Shown here: in pieces, positions 10,220 to 20,686 of the stretch
Numbering within the stretch: the first letter of the stretch is position 1
How the letters are laid out: each line of letters opens with the position of its first letter
Assembly: GCA_946887045.1 (NCBI GenBank)
Contig: CAMPKC010000005.1
Location: forward strand, 81,432-145,431
Length of the DNA: 64,000 bases
Direction of reading: 5' to 3'
From: an uncultured Sphingobacteriaceae bacterium
GTDB lineage: Bacteria > Bacteroidota > Bacteroidia > Sphingobacteriales > Sphingobacteriaceae
Notes under the pieces: model-generated
The model's input: only the letters and a program-made list of their open reading frames with translations
What the model was told of the DNA's origin: nothing
Databases searched by the model: none
Made by a program: the position numbers and the translations under genes

Positions 10220-11567
10220 TTGTGAGTATATCTTTTAAAGGTTGAACCAGAGTATCAATATCTCCGGCACCCACTGTCAATAGCAATTCCGGCTTATTCG
10301 CCTTTATAATATCCAGCGACTCTTCCATTCGGCAGATTCTGGCAGATGAAGAAGTCATTTTATTGAATATAATTTCTGAAGTCACACCTTCGATGGGCAG
10401 CTCGCGTGCAGGATAAATATCCAATAGCAAAAGGTCATCAGCCATACTCAGCACTTCTGCAAAACCATCCACAAAGTCGCGTGTGCGGGTAAACAGATGC
10501 GGTTGAAAAAGGACCGTTAGCTTCTTTTCGGGATAGAGGGATTTTACAGCGCCGATGCAAGCTCTCAACTCTTCAGGATGATGAGCGTAATCATCAATGA
10601 AAATATTCGCGTCGTTTTTCACGATGTATTCAAACCGGCGCTTAACCCCGGTAAAATCTTTTAATGCAGCTTTAATTTTATCTGCTTCGATTCCTAACAA
10701 AAGAGCGGCTTGTACTGCGCCGACAGCATTTTCGACGTTATGCAATCCCGGAAGGCCAAGCTCAACATTTTTGATCTTTAAGTCGCTTGAATTAAAATCG
10801 AAGAAAAACGTTCCCTTTTGAATACATACGTTTTCGGCAAACACATCGGCATTTCCCTTTGCAGAGTAAGTTATTCCGCCTTCTAAAGGCAAGCCATTTT
10901 TATGGATCAGTTTACCACCTTCTTTTAGCTGCGAAGCGAAAAGCTTGAATGACTCTTTAACAGAAGCGTCATTACCGTAAATATCTAAATGATCGGCATC
11001 CATTGACGTGATAATCGCGATGTCAGGATGCAGCGTTAGGAAAGACCGGTCATATTCATCCGCCTCAACCACCATTACATTATTGTCGCCAAACAGAATA
11101 TTGGTATTGTAGTTCGACGCAATACCACCGAGGAAAGCAGTACAATCATACCCGGAATGCTTAAGAATATGCGCAACCATAGTTGATGTAGTGGTTTTAC
11201 CGTGCGTACCCGCCACAGCTACAGTGAACATTTCCTTACTGATAATACCCAATACTTGTGAACGCTTTTTTAGATCAAAGCCTTCATTCTTGAAATAATT
11301 TAAAATCTCAGAATCCTTAGGAATTGCTGGCGTATAAATAATCAAAACAGCATCCGTGTTAACACAAAATTCTGCGGGAATCTCAGTTTCAGTATCGGTA
11401 TAGGAGATATGAATACCTTCATCTGCTAGCTTACTGGTCAGCTCCGTTTTGGTACGGTCATAACCTGCCACTTCGCATCCCCTTTTATGGAAATAACGAG
11501 CAAGCCCGCTCATGCCGATTCCTCCGATTCCTACCAAATAAACTTTTTTGATGTTAGATAATTCCAT
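10212..11567 (-). CDS. murC: UDP-N-acetylmuramate--L-alanine ligase MurC
   Basis: Adds L-alanine to UDP-MurNAc in the cytoplasm, using ATP. The N-terminal Rossmann motif is VYLVGIGGIGMSGLA (9-23), the Mur-ligase P-loop GTHGKTTT (120-127), and further landmarks are EADEYDRSF and DDYAHHPEEL. The 451 residues are standard. It overlaps ftsQ by 8 bp. The 78-bp gap to murG upstream contains a 7-bp-periodic array starting 10 bp before the ATG. Confidence 0.97.
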   Translation of the reverse strand: MELSNIKKVYLVGIGGIGMSGLARYFHKRGCEVAGYDRTKTELTSKLADEGIHISYTDTETEIPAEFCVNTDAVLIIYTPAIPKDSEILNYFKNEGFDLKKRSQVLGIISKEMFTVAVAGTHGKTTTSTMVAHILKHSGYDCTAFLGGIASNYNTNILFGDNNVMVVEADEYDRSFLTLHPDIAIITSMDADHLDIYGNDASVKESFKLFASQLKEGGKLIHKNGLPLEGGITYSAKGNADVFAENVCIQKGTFFFDFNSSDLKIKNVELGLPGLHNVENAVGAVQAALLLGIEADKIKAALKDFTGVKRRFEYIVKNDANIFIDDYAHHPEELRACIGAVKSLYPEKKLTVLFQPHLFTRTRDFVDGFAEVLSMADDLLLLDIYPARELPIEGVTSEIIFNKMTSSSARICRMEESLDIIKANKPELLLTVGAGDIDTLVQPLKDILTNA

Positions 11568-11577
11568 ATTCGATTGA

Positions 11578-11605
11578 GTTGAAAGTTAAAAGTTGAAGGT
11601 TGAAA
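11578..11605. repeat. Heptad array upstream of murC
   Basis: Four consecutive 7-mers of the form GTTRAAR; GTT recurs at 11578, 11585, 11592 and 11599, exactly 7 bp apart. It lies between murG and murC. Confidence 0.8.
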
Positions 11606-11645
11606 GCTCCTGCATTCGTTGATGCTTGTAGCCAACCTTCTGCAA

Positions 11646-12761
11646 TTATCCTTTTCCCTTTCTCCTTTCTGCTATTTTTAAAACTTGTTTCGCTATTACT
11701 TCATCAGCATTTGGCAAAGCCAGCTTGCGGATGTTATTTCCTAATTCTGCTGCTTGATTCTCGTTTTTTAAAACATGTAATGCTGTGTCCAAAAGCATTT
11801 TCTCAGCTTCCATATCGGGCACCAAAATCGCCGCATTGTTTTTAACTAATGCCGAGGCATTCTTGGTTTGATGATCTTCTGCCACGTTCGGCGAAGGCAC
11901 CATAATTACTGGCTTGCCGATAACACATAATTCTGCAATGGTACCGGCACCCGCCCGAGATATAATCACATCTGCGGCAGCATAAGCCAGATCCATCCGA
12001 TTTAAAAATTCTGCTATACAGATATTCGGATGGACATTCTCCCCAACCTGCCCGATAATCGATTTATAATAAAACTTTCCTGTTTGCCAGATTAACTGAA
12101 CATCTTCTGCGACAAGTTTATCTAAGCCCGCAAGCATACTTTTATTCAAAGTTCCTGCTCCCAGGCTTCCTCCTGTTACCAGGACTGTTTTTTTTGATGT
12201 TGACAATCCAAATGAAATAAGTCCCTCCTCACGTTTACCATCGATCTGCACCGACTCCTGTCTGATAGGATTTCCGGTCAGCATTAATTTCTCCTTAGGA
12301 AAGAATTTATCCATCCCTGCAAAAGCAACACAAATTTGCTGAGCATCTTTGCCTAGCTTTTTATTGGTAATCCCGGCATAGGAATTTTGCTCCTGTATCA
12401 AATAAGGAATGTTCATTTGCCCTGCTATGTACAACAGTGGACCAGAAGCATAACCTCCCACACCTACCGCCACATCCGGTTTAAAAGATTTTATTACAGA
12501 CCGCGCCTGCCATAAACTCTTTAAGATCTTCACAGGCAACAATATATTTTTCCATAAAGCTTTACGCTGAAAGCCCTGAATATCTAATCCTATAATCTTG
12601 TAACCAGCTGCCGGGACTTTTTCCATTTCCATTCTGCCGGTAGCACCAACAAAAAGTATTTCAACAGCAGGCTCAATGCGTTTTAATGCATTGGCTATTG
12701 AAACAGCAGGAAATATATGTCCTCCTGTTCCTCCTCCGCTTATGATTACTTTTGTTGACAT
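11646..12761 (-). CDS. murG: Lipid II synthase MurG (UDP-GlcNAc transferase)
   Basis: Transfers GlcNAc from UDP-GlcNAc to lipid I on the inner face of the membrane. The 371 residues start at ATG 12761 (MSTKVIISGGGTGGHIFPA); the in-frame TTG at 12773 is less likely. Visible are the N-terminal glycine loop GGGTGGH, the second loop GGSLGA and the UDP-binding SRAGAGTIAEL with PSPNVAEDHQ. A low-complexity junction separates it from ftsW. Confidence 0.97.
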   Translation of the reverse strand: MSTKVIISGGGTGGHIFPAVSIANALKRIEPAVEILFVGATGRMEMEKVPAAGYKIIGLDIQGFQRKALWKNILLPVKILKSLWQARSVIKSFKPDVAVGVGGYASGPLLYIAGQMNIPYLIQEQNSYAGITNKKLGKDAQQICVAFAGMDKFFPKEKLMLTGNPIRQESVQIDGKREEGLISFGLSTSKKTVLVTGGSLGAGTLNKSMLAGLDKLVAEDVQLIWQTGKFYYKSIIGQVGENVHPNICIAEFLNRMDLAYAAADVIISRAGAGTIAELCVIGKPVIMVPSPNVAEDHQTKNASALVKNNAAILVPDMEAEKMLLDTALHVLKNENQAAELGNNIRKLALPNADEVIAKQVLKIAERRKGKG

Positions 12762-12769
12762 TTTATAAT

Positions 12770-12843
12770 CCAAAAGTTAAATTGAAAATTCTAAAGCGTG
12801 TGCACCTGCATATTTCCACATTCCTTCATTTGCACATTAATAA
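12770..12843. repeat. Composite low-complexity repeat between ftsW and murG
   Basis: A run of 7-mer-like units of the CAAAAGTTAAA type, followed by a block containing TGCATATTTCCACATTCC and TTCATTTGCACATTAATAA. The same two-part structure recurs at 20687-20783 between rsmH and ftsL. Confidence 0.6.
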
Positions 12844-12844
12844 T

Positions 12845-14032
12845 TTATCTTCCCATTGCTGGAATTTCTCCAACGATGACTTTCTCTTCATTACCCGACA
12901 AACCTTCTTTCTCACGCTTCTTTTCTTCCACGTCCCTGCTTACACTTAGAATAATGCCAAATGCCATGCTGGTAAATAACATCGAGGTTCCTCCCATGCT
13001 CACCAGGGGAAGAGGAACACCCGTTACGGGGCCCAAACCCACGGCTACCGCCATATTCGCAAATGCCTGTATGGTTAAGCTAAAACTTAATCCTGCCGCG
13101 AGGAGAGCACCAAAGGCCTTAGGACTTGCGGTTACAATTAAAATACACCTATATAGAAAAACCAGGTAAATTATCACAAGTGCCACTCCACCAAACAATC
13201 CGTATTCTTCAATAATCAAGGCATACACAAAATCTGAATACGGGTGCGGTAAAAAGTTCCGTTGAGTACTATTCCCCGGACCTTTTCCAATTATGCCACC
13301 AGTTGCAATGGCGATTTTTGCCTGATTTGCCTGAAATGATTTATCAGAGTCAGCCTCTTCGGGATGCAGGTAAACATTAATACGAGATTTGTACGTTTCT
13401 CTACGCGGACCAAGAAATACAACTCCTAAAAGCAATATCAAACCAGCAAAGCACACAATGGCGATTTGCTTAATACTGATCCGACCCATGATCAACAATA
13501 AAATACTTACACCGAAAAGCATTAAAGCGGTTGAAAGATTTGCCAGTGCAATTAAAATAAACACCGCACATACAGACCCCATTATGGGAAGGAAAGCCTT
13601 TTTAACGTCTTTGATATTTTCCTGCTTTCGCGTTAGCATCCTGGCCAGGAAAGTAATTAAAGCAAGTTTGGCCATGTCCGATGTCTGGAAAGTTTGAGTA
13701 GTAAAAGGTATAGTTACCCACCGGCTGGCATCGTTGATGGTGTTTCCAAAGATCAGTGTATAGAATAACAGAGGTATAGTTATAACCATTAATAACTTAG
13801 AAATACCAGCGTAATAGCGATAGTCCAGCAAATGCGAAAAATACATCAAGGCAATGCCACCAACGATAAAGATCAAATGTTTCATCAATATACTTTCAGC
13901 ACCAACTCCACGCTTATAAGCAAGAGTACCGGTGGCACTATAAACGGCCAGAAGAGACCATACTGAGAGTAATATTACAATCAGCCAGATCCAGCGGTCG
14001 CCTTTAGTTTTATTTAGTATCGCGTTGAACAT
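12845..14032 (-). CDS. ftsW: Septal SEDS glycosyltransferase FtsW
   Basis: An integral membrane SEDS protein that polymerises lipid II at the septum with its partner FtsI, encoded upstream in the same operon. The 395 residues hold about ten membrane segments. Landmarks are TSDMAKLALITFLA, the FLPHPYSDFVYALIIEEYG region and GVPLPLVSMGGTSMLFTSMA near the end. RodA is the alternative, but the place in the dcw cluster favours FtsW. A 7-bp-periodic array ends 3 bp before its start codon. Confidence 0.95.
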   Translation of the reverse strand: MFNAILNKTKGDRWIWLIVILLSVWSLLAVYSATGTLAYKRGVGAESILMKHLIFIVGGIALMYFSHLLDYRYYAGISKLLMVITIPLLFYTLIFGNTINDASRWVTIPFTTQTFQTSDMAKLALITFLARMLTRKQENIKDVKKAFLPIMGSVCAVFILIALANLSTALMLFGVSILLLIMGRISIKQIAIVCFAGLILLLGVVFLGPRRETYKSRINVYLHPEEADSDKSFQANQAKIAIATGGIIGKGPGNSTQRNFLPHPYSDFVYALIIEEYGLFGGVALVIIYLVFLYRCILIVTASPKAFGALLAAGLSFSLTIQAFANMAVAVGLGPVTGVPLPLVSMGGTSMLFTSMAFGIILSVSRDVEEKKREKEGLSGNEEKVIVGEIPAMGR

Positions 14033-14034
14033 CT

Positions 14035-14069
14035 TTCAAATTCAAAAGTTAAAAGTCAAAAAGTCAAAA
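14035..14069. repeat. Heptad array upstream of ftsW
   Basis: Units of TTCAAAA/GTTAAAA/GTCAAAA type with one 8-bp unit. The first 20 bp (14035-14054) are identical to 20688-20707, which sits just before ftsL. Confidence 0.8.
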
Positions 14070-14093
14070 CTACCCGACTTCAGCTACTACCCC

Positions 14094-15440
14094 TTATAGC
14101 TCCTTAACAGCCGCTTTAAATTGGTTCCCTCTGTCTTCATAATTCCTAAACAGATCAAAACTTGCGCATGCAGGAGAAAGCAAAACAGTATCGCCTTTAG
14201 TGGCTAAATGAAAGGCTATCTGTACAGCTTCAGATGCAGAGAAAGTATTTACAATTACCTCCACATCATCTTCAAAAGCATCATGTATACGTTTGTTATC
14301 TTTCCCTAAGCAAACAATGGCTTTCACTTTGCTTTTAACCAAGTCGCGTAACATTTCATAATCATTTCCTTTATCTACGCCGCCAAGAATCAGAACCACG
14401 TCGGTGGTCATACTTTCGAGCGCGTACCAGGTAGAATTAATGTTCGTTGCTTTAGAATCATTAATAAAATCAATTCCCGAAATCCGTCCCGCATGCTCTA
14501 AGCGATGTTCAATGTTTTTGAAATTACCCATACTTTCGCGGATAGATTCATTACGAAGTTCAAGCACTTTAGCAACTATGCCAGATGCCATTGAGTTGTA
14601 AATATTGTGTTTGCCCTGTAATGCAAGTTCTGTAATAGACATAGTGAATGGTGATTGATTTTCCAGATTTATAATGATTTCGTTATCCTTAAGATAAGCG
14701 CCATTGGCTATCGCTTTCTGAATTGAAAAAGGATAAGCTTTAGCGTGAACGTGCTGACGTTTTAAGCCGTTTACTATTTCGGCGTCATCTGCACAGTAAA
14801 TAAAAACGTCGGCTTGTGTTTGATTTTGAAGAATGCGAAGTTTCGAATCTGCATACTTCTCCATGTTATAATCGTACCTGTCTAAATGATCAGGTGTTAT
14901 ATTTAACAGAACAGCAATATCAGCTTTAAACTGATACATATCATCCAGCATAAAGCTGCTAATTTCGAGCACGTACCAGTCGAAATTTTCTGTAGCAACC
15001 TGACGAGCATAACTGTTACCGATATTACCTGCTAAGCCAACGTTCACACCTGCATTCTTAAGAATGTGGTAAGTAAGCATTGTAGTAGTCGATTTACCAT
15101 TTGAACCGGTAATGCAGATCGTTTTTGCGGTCGAGTATCTTCCAGCAAATTCAATTTCAGAAATTACAGGTATCCCCTTTGCTTTAATAGCTTTAATAAC
15201 AGGTGCCTTGTCAGGGATACCGGGACTCTTTATTATTTCCCCTGCCTTTAATATTATACTTTCGCTATGCAATCCTTCCTCGAAAGGAATTTCATGATCT
15301 TTAAGCTCCTGTTTAAAAACATCAGGAATCTCGCCCGCATCAGACACGAAAACCTTGAAGCCTTGTTTTTTTGCTAAAACAGCAGCGCCGGTTCCGCTTT
15401 CACCCGCCCCTAAAATCACTATGTAATCTTGTTCTGCCAT
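14094..15440 (-). CDS. murD: UDP-N-acetylmuramoylalanine--D-glutamate ligase MurD
   Basis: Adds D-glutamate to UDP-MurNAc-L-Ala. The 448 residues have the N-terminal UDP-binding fold (IVILGAGESGTGAA, 7-20), the ATP loop TGSNGKSTTT (111-120), the central NITPDHLDRY and the C-terminal LSPACASFDLFRNYEDRG. Its ATG shares one base with the mraY stop (15440), so they are coupled. Confidence 0.97.
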   Translation of the reverse strand: MAEQDYIVILGAGESGTGAAVLAKKQGFKVFVSDAGEIPDVFKQELKDHEIPFEEGLHSESIILKAGEIIKSPGIPDKAPVIKAIKAKGIPVISEIEFAGRYSTAKTICITGSNGKSTTTMLTYHILKNAGVNVGLAGNIGNSYARQVATENFDWYVLEISSFMLDDMYQFKADIAVLLNITPDHLDRYDYNMEKYADSKLRILQNQTQADVFIYCADDAEIVNGLKRQHVHAKAYPFSIQKAIANGAYLKDNEIIINLENQSPFTMSITELALQGKHNIYNSMASGIVAKVLELRNESIRESMGNFKNIEHRLEHAGRISGIDFINDSKATNINSTWYALESMTTDVVLILGGVDKGNDYEMLRDLVKSKVKAIVCLGKDNKRIHDAFEDDVEVIVNTFSASEAVQIAFHLATKGDTVLLSPACASFDLFRNYEDRGNQFKAAVKEL

Positions 15441-16681
15441 TAACGAAGTTTAAGAGTTACAATAGTTAATATCGCAAGGAATATTCCGATAATCCAGAAG
15501 CGTGTAACGATTTTGGATTCGTGATAACCTCGTTTTTGATAATGATGATGCAGCGGCGACATAAGAAAAACACGTCGTCCTTCTCCAAATTTCTTCTTGG
15601 TATACTTGAAGTAAGAAACCTGCATAATAACAGACAGGTTCTCTACAAGAAACACTCCGCATAAAATCGGTATTAATAATTCCTTACGAATCATTATTGA
15701 GAATACTGCGATAATTCCACCGATGGCTAAACTTCCGGTGTCGCCCATAAATACTTGCGCCGGATAAGAATTGTACCAAAGAAAACCCACGCAAGCGCCA
15801 AGGAAAGCCCCTGCGAAAATTACAAGCTCGCCCGAGTTAGGAATATAAATAATATTAAGATATTCGGCCATGATGGTATTACCCGACACATAAGCCAAGA
15901 TCGCGAGCGTCGCTGCGATAATCGCAGATGTTCCTGTCGCAAGTCCGTCAATACCATCGGTAATATTTGCACCATTTGAAACCGCAGTGATAATTACTAT
16001 TACAAAAAGCAAAAACACTACAAGAGCATATTTCTGATAGCCCTCTCCCAGAAACTTCAGCACTTTTGCGTAATCAAACTCGTTATTCTTATAGAAAGGA
16101 ATGTTGGTTTTTGTAGACTTCAAATTTTGAGTGAAGTAATACTGATCTCCTTTTTGATGAACTTCTAAAGGCGCCACGTTTGTAGTTGGCAGATTAACCT
16201 GCTGCCTGATAACAATATTCGGGTGAAAGTACATCGTCCAGCCTACAATCAGCGCCAAAACAACCTGACCTAATATCTTAAACTTACCAGCTAAACCTTC
16301 CTTATCTTTTTTAAATACCTTGATGTAATCGTCTACAAAACCAATAACGCCCATCCATACAGTAGTGATAAGCATGAGTATGATATAGATATTATCGAGC
16401 TTGGCTAATAAAAGGGTGGGCACTAAGATACCCAGCAAAATTATCAACCCTCCCATTGTAGGAGTTCCCTGCTTTTGCATTTGACCTTCTAAACCAAGGT
16501 TTCTTACGGTTTCTCCTACCTGCTTCGCCCGCAAAACTTTAATAAGCGTATTACCATAGATCGTGGTAACCAACAGCGAAATTATAATCGACATTGCCGT
16601 ACGGAACGAGATGTACTGAAACACTCCTGCTCCGGGGATATCAAATTCTCTGTCTAACCAGGTAAATAAATAATATAGCAT
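15440..16681 (-). CDS. mraY: Phospho-N-acetylmuramoyl-pentapeptide transferase MraY
   Basis: Membrane enzyme that makes lipid I from UDP-MurNAc-pentapeptide and undecaprenyl phosphate. It has about ten membrane helices, the catalytic FVDDYIK near residue 120, [15 protein letters not shown] and [19 protein letters not shown], with the expected Asp residues. At 413 residues it is about 50 longer than E. coli MraY because of an insert (about 155-215) between helices, which is common in Bacteroidota. Start and stop each abut the neighbouring gene by one base. Confidence 0.97.
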   Translation of the reverse strand: MLYYLFTWLDREFDIPGAGVFQYISFRTAMSIIISLLVTTIYGNTLIKVLRAKQVGETVRNLGLEGQMQKQGTPTMGGLIILLGILVPTLLLAKLDNIYIILMLITTVWMGVIGFVDDYIKVFKKDKEGLAGKFKILGQVVLALIVGWTMYFHPNIVIRQQVNLPTTNVAPLEVHQKGDQYYFTQNLKSTKTNIPFYKNNEFDYAKVLKFLGEGYQKYALVVFLLFVIVIITAVSNGANITDGIDGLATGTSAIIAATLAILAYVSGNTIMAEYLNIIYIPNSGELVIFAGAFLGACVGFLWYNSYPAQVFMGDTGSLAIGGIIAVFSIMIRKELLIPILCGVFLVENLSVIMQVSYFKYTKKKFGEGRRVFLMSPLHHHYQKRGYHESKIVTRFWIIGIFLAILTIVTLKLR

Positions 16682-18144
16682 TAGCTAAGCTGATTTAGTA
16701 GTTCCGTCAATATTTGTTTATCATCAAAAGGATATTTCACGCCTTTGATCTCCTGATATTTTTCATGCCCCTTTCCTGCCACTACGATTATATCGCCCGG
16801 TTTTGCCAGATGACAAGCAGTGCGAATCGCCTCTTTTCGATCTACTATCGTCAAGGCCTTTCTGCGATTATTTGGCATAACACCGGCCTCCATTTCTTTC
16901 AGAATTTCTGCGGGGGCTTCTGAACGGGGATTGTCGGATGTAAGAATAACTTTATCACTCCAATCGCAAGCCACCTGCGCCATAACAGGACGTTTTGTTT
17001 TATCTCTGTCGCCTCCACAACCCAGCACAGTAATTACCTGTTCTGTTCCTTTACGGATATTCTGAATAGTGCTTAAAACATTTTGAACCGCGTCCGGAGT
17101 ATGTGCATAATCTACAACTCCAATTATTCCATTTGGCGATGTAATGTAATCGAAACGCCCTTCGGCACCATGCAAACGACTCAATACAGTTAGCACTTTC
17201 AAGGTATCTTGCTCCAGAAGCACCGCGGTGGCGTAAACGGCCAATAGGTTATAAGCATTAAAACTTCCAACCATTTTAAACCATACTTCTGCATTATCAA
17301 TATTTAGCAATAAACCGCTAAATTGATTTTCAATAATCTTCGCCTTGAAATCAGCTGCTGTTTTAAGTGCATAAGTCTTTTTATAGGCACCTGTGTTTTG
17401 CAGCATTACCTTTCCATTCTTGTCATCCACATTTACCAAAGCGAACGCAGATTTATCTAGTTCGTCGAAAAAGGCCTTTTTAGCTTTTAAATAAGCGTCG
17501 AAAGTTTTATGAAAATCTAAATGGTCGTGTGTCAGATTAGTAAAAACACCTCCTGTAAACTCCAACCCTTCAATTCTGTGCTGGGCAACTGCATGAGAAC
17601 TCACCTCCATAAAACAATAATCGCAACCAGCAATTACCATATCAGCAAGTAACTTATTTAATGCTATCGGATCTGGTGTAGTGTGCGTAGAGGGGACGAT
17701 TGTTTTGTGAATATGATTCTGAACTGTAGAAATAAGTCCGGTTTTGTAACCCAGCTCTTCAAACAATTGATATAACAAGGTAGCAACAGTAGTTTTACCG
17801 TTAGTGCCTGTGATACCGACTAGTTTTAAATTTGCGGATGGATTATCGTAAAAATTCGAAGCGATTAAGCCCAATGCTTTTGCAGAGTCTTTAGTTTGAA
17901 TGTAAGTTACTTTCTCATCAATATTTTCAGGGAAGTCTTCACAAACTACCGCACTTGCGCCAAGAGCTATTGACCTATCGATGAAGGCATGCCCATCGGT
18001 AATTGTTCCGCTTACTGCCACAAATAAAGATCCAGGTTTAACCTGACGCGAATCAAAGCAAACCGACTGCACATCTATTTCTGCAGAACCTTTTTGGCTC
18101 AGAACCGATACTCCGTATAATAGCTCCTCTAAATTCTTCATCAT
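16681..18144 (-). CDS. murE: UDP-MurNAc-tripeptide synthetase MurE, meso-DAP type
   Basis: Adds the third amino acid of the stem peptide. The 487 residues have the ATP loop TGTNGKTT (112-119), [10 protein letters not shown] and [12 protein letters not shown]. The specificity motif is DNPR (404-407), the form that accepts meso-diaminopimelate rather than lysine. Its ATG overlaps the ftsI stop as ATGA. The usual next gene, murF, is missing; mraY follows directly. Confidence 0.97.
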   Translation of the reverse strand: MMKNLEELLYGVSVLSQKGSAEIDVQSVCFDSRQVKPGSLFVAVSGTITDGHAFIDRSIALGASAVVCEDFPENIDEKVTYIQTKDSAKALGLIASNFYDNPSANLKLVGITGTNGKTTVATLLYQLFEELGYKTGLISTVQNHIHKTIVPSTHTTPDPIALNKLLADMVIAGCDYCFMEVSSHAVAQHRIEGLEFTGGVFTNLTHDHLDFHKTFDAYLKAKKAFFDELDKSAFALVNVDDKNGKVMLQNTGAYKKTYALKTAADFKAKIIENQFSGLLLNIDNAEVWFKMVGSFNAYNLLAVYATAVLLEQDTLKVLTVLSRLHGAEGRFDYITSPNGIIGVVDYAHTPDAVQNVLSTIQNIRKGTEQVITVLGCGGDRDKTKRPVMAQVACDWSDKVILTSDNPRSEAPAEILKEMEAGVMPNNRRKALTIVDRKEAIRTACHLAKPGDIIVVAGKGHEKYQEIKGVKYPFDDKQILTELLNQLS

Positions 18145-20240
18145 TCCAGTTCTAATGTGATTGGGCGTCCTTTCACAACTCTGCTTCCTGCTACCAACGA
18201 TTGGTTTACTACTTTTCCACTTCCTTTTACGACCGGCTTAAGACCAGCACTGCTCAATAAAAACACAGCATCTTTTAAGCCCATTCCAGTAACATCCGGA
18301 ACTTGTCTGGAATTAAACTTCACTTCTTTTATTGCCACACCATTGTTGGTATCAACAACACTAACAAACTCGCTGTTTGCTGCAAATAATGCTTTAATCC
18401 CCAAAGATCTATATACCTGCTGAGTTGATCGCTTGTATCCGCCTTTTGAAACCGGCATTTTGGTATTTCCCATCAGTTTTGAAGATTCAACCGGATCATA
18501 CATCTCAACATCATTGGCGAATACTTTATCAGCTATTTCACGAAAAGGGGGACCAGCGACCTGTGCTCCATAATATCCATTTTTAGGGTCGTTGATTACA
18601 ACAATTAACGAATATTTGGGACGATCTGCGGGAAAATAACCACAGAAAGACGCCTGATATTGCTTCTTTGCTCTATAGCCTTTATTTGCATCTGCAACCT
18701 GGGCTGTACCTGTTTTACCCGCTACTTTATAAAACGGGTTATAAATCACACCCTTTCCGGTGCCCTCGGTAATAACCCCTTCAAGCATTGCCTGAATTTT
18801 TCCAAGGGTTTCGTCCGAACAAATTTTCTCGTTGATAACACGTGCCTTAAACTGCTCGATAGTATTACCCAATCTTCTGATTTCTTTCACAAAAATTGGC
18901 GAAACATACCTACCATTATTAGCAATTGCATTATAAAAAGACAGCATTTTAAGTGGTGTCAGCTGCATTTCATACCCATAGGCCATCTGGGGCAGAGTCA
19001 TGTTTTTATTCCAGCTCTTATATTCCGGATTTTTAATTACAGGAGTTGCCTCTCCCGGGATTTGAAGACCCATTTTTTCATGGAGATTCCATTTGTAAAG
19101 ATGGTCCGTAAAGCCCGAATGATCATCCTTATAAGCAGTATTTACTAATTGAGCAATTGCGGCGTTCGATGATTCCTCAAAGGCCTTTTTAACCGTAACC
19201 ACACCAATACTGCCGTGAGAATCCTTAATCAGGTGTCCGGGTATTTTATAGGTCCCTGTTCCAACAAGTGTATTCGTATCAACTTTTTCATCTTCAAGAA
19301 GCGCCATATAAGAAGCTACTTTAAACGTTGATCCGGGATCCTGGTTGGCGGCAATGGCGTAATTGAATGTTTCCTTATACTGCCCCTCACCCACTTTTGA
19401 ATAATTGGCTATAGCCCTTATCTCGCCGGTAGCGACTTCCATCAAAACCACACAACCATGATCGGCATCGCTCACAATTAATTGCTTGCGTAACGCATTC
19501 TGAACAACATCCTGCATATTTATATCGATCGTAGAAATTATGTCCGCGCCTTCTTTAGGAGCAATTTCTATATCTTTATTAATCGGAATCCAGGTACCTC
19601 CTGCGATGCGCTGCATAAGCCTTCGTCCGCTTTCGCCGTCGATGTAAGAACTATAGGCGCCTTCAAGACCTACAGGTTTAACATTTTCATTTTTATATCC
19701 GATTGTTCTTGCGGCCAACGATTTAAACGGAAAAATTCGCTTATTCTGCTGAACAACGATTAAGCCTCCTTTATACCTTCCCATATTAAAAATCGGGAAC
19801 TTTCGGACTACGGCAAGTTCCTGATGGGAAACCTTTCGCCGCAGCAAATGGTACCGGGCTTTCTCGCGACGAGCCTCACGAAGCATTTTTGAATATTCCC
19901 GCCGACTCTTATCACCAAAAAAAGTCGAAAGCTTTTCTGCCAGCGAGTCAACCTTAGTTAAGAAAACTTCATCCTTCTCAATTCCACCGGCTAACATATC
20001 GACCCTCAATTCATATTCCGGAACCGAGGTGGCCAACAGACTTCCATCGACTGAATAAATATTTCCCCGAACGGCCTCAACGTCAACATATTTGGTCGAC
20101 AGACTGTCAGCCATAGCCCTCCATTTTTTTCCTTCCGAAAACTGCAAATGAAAGAGCTTAAACAGAACCGCAAAGGCAAGCAATACAATCAACCCGAAGG
20201 CGATGTACACGCGTAACAATATGTCGGTTCTTATATTCAT
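18141..20240 (-). CDS. ftsI: Septal transpeptidase FtsI (PBP3) with PASTA domain
   Basis: Class B penicillin-binding protein that crosslinks septal peptidoglycan with FtsW. The 699 residues include one N-terminal membrane helix (about 10-30), a pedestal domain, and a transpeptidase domain with Ser304 in STFK, SSN (357-359) and KTGT (509-512). A C-terminal PASTA domain (about 640-699) ends with PITLELE; E. coli FtsI lacks this. I chose ATG 20240 over an in-frame TTG at 20264. ftsL ends 46 bp upstream. Confidence 0.96.
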   Translation of the reverse strand: MNIRTDILLRVYIAFGLIVLLAFAVLFKLFHLQFSEGKKWRAMADSLSTKYVDVEAVRGNIYSVDGSLLATSVPEYELRVDMLAGGIEKDEVFLTKVDSLAEKLSTFFGDKSRREYSKMLREARREKARYHLLRRKVSHQELAVVRKFPIFNMGRYKGGLIVVQQNKRIFPFKSLAARTIGYKNENVKPVGLEGAYSSYIDGESGRRLMQRIAGGTWIPINKDIEIAPKEGADIISTIDINMQDVVQNALRKQLIVSDADHGCVVLMEVATGEIRAIANYSKVGEGQYKETFNYAIAANQDPGSTFKVASYMALLEDEKVDTNTLVGTGTYKIPGHLIKDSHGSIGVVTVKKAFEESSNAAIAQLVNTAYKDDHSGFTDHLYKWNLHEKMGLQIPGEATPVIKNPEYKSWNKNMTLPQMAYGYEMQLTPLKMLSFYNAIANNGRYVSPIFVKEIRRLGNTIEQFKARVINEKICSDETLGKIQAMLEGVITEGTGKGVIYNPFYKVAGKTGTAQVADANKGYRAKKQYQASFCGYFPADRPKYSLIVVINDPKNGYYGAQVAGPPFREIADKVFANDVEMYDPVESSKLMGNTKMPVSKGGYKRSTQQVYRSLGIKALFAANSEFVSVVDTNNGVAIKEVKFNSRQVPDVTGMGLKDAVFLLSSAGLKPVVKGSGKVVNQSLVAGSRVVKGRPITLELE

Positions 20241-20286
20241 AGCCTTAACCCTAACCCTATTCAAAGGGAACTTACCGGGACATCGT

Positions 20287-20685
20287 TTATTCTTCTACTT
20301 TAATTACAATCTTCTTAGGCGGCTCTACCTGCTCTTTTAAACCCAGAGTATCTACCTGCTTAGCAACTTCTGTTTGCGTACTTTTAAGCATCAGATCCGC
20401 TTTTAGAGTTTTAAAATCCCAGCTCAGCTCTTTTACCTCTTTACTTAGTTTATCTATTCCACGTATTGTCTTCTCTGCAAAATGCCTGTTAGCGATATAA
20501 ACCATTGCCAGCATTGCCAAAAAAATCAAAAAAGGCATCATTTGAGTCGCCGATTCTTTCGAAACAACACCTTCAGTAAGAAACGTTGTAAGAAAGTTCT
20601 TAGGTAGCTCAGCCTTCTGCTTCAACTCAGGCTCAGGCCCATGCTCCTCCGCTTCCTCTATCTGCTCTCTAAAACGATTACTCAC
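20287..20685 (-). CDS. ftsL: FtsL-like divisome protein
   Basis: A 132-residue bitopic protein: a charged cytoplasmic N-terminus of about 48 residues, one membrane helix (about 49-66, FLIFLAMLAMVYIA) and a periplasmic coiled-coil-like segment (IRGIDKLSKEVKELSWDFKTLKADLML). Length, topology and place between rsmH and ftsI fit the Bacteroidota FtsL family. The start is GTG at 20685; no better ATG exists upstream. A heptad array begins 2 bp before this start. Confidence 0.88.
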   Translation of the reverse strand: MSNRFREQIEEAEEHGPEPELKQKAELPKNFLTTFLTEGVVSKESATQMMPFLIFLAMLAMVYIANRHFAEKTIRGIDKLSKEVKELSWDFKTLKADLMLKSTQTEVAKQVDTLGLKEQVEPPKKIVIKVEE

Positions 20686-20686
20686 G

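Noticed and set aside
12798..13169. 123-codon ORF opposite ftsW
   Set aside because: It begins in the low-complexity murG-ftsW junction and continues antisense to ftsW.
18660..19148. 162-codon antisense ORF inside ftsI
   Set aside because: It overlaps the transpeptidase domain on the other strand; cysteine-rich and without a recognisable fold.
20241..20264. Upstream TTG start of ftsI
   Set aside because: It adds only eight residues before a well-placed ATG and the short basic N-terminus typical of FtsI.
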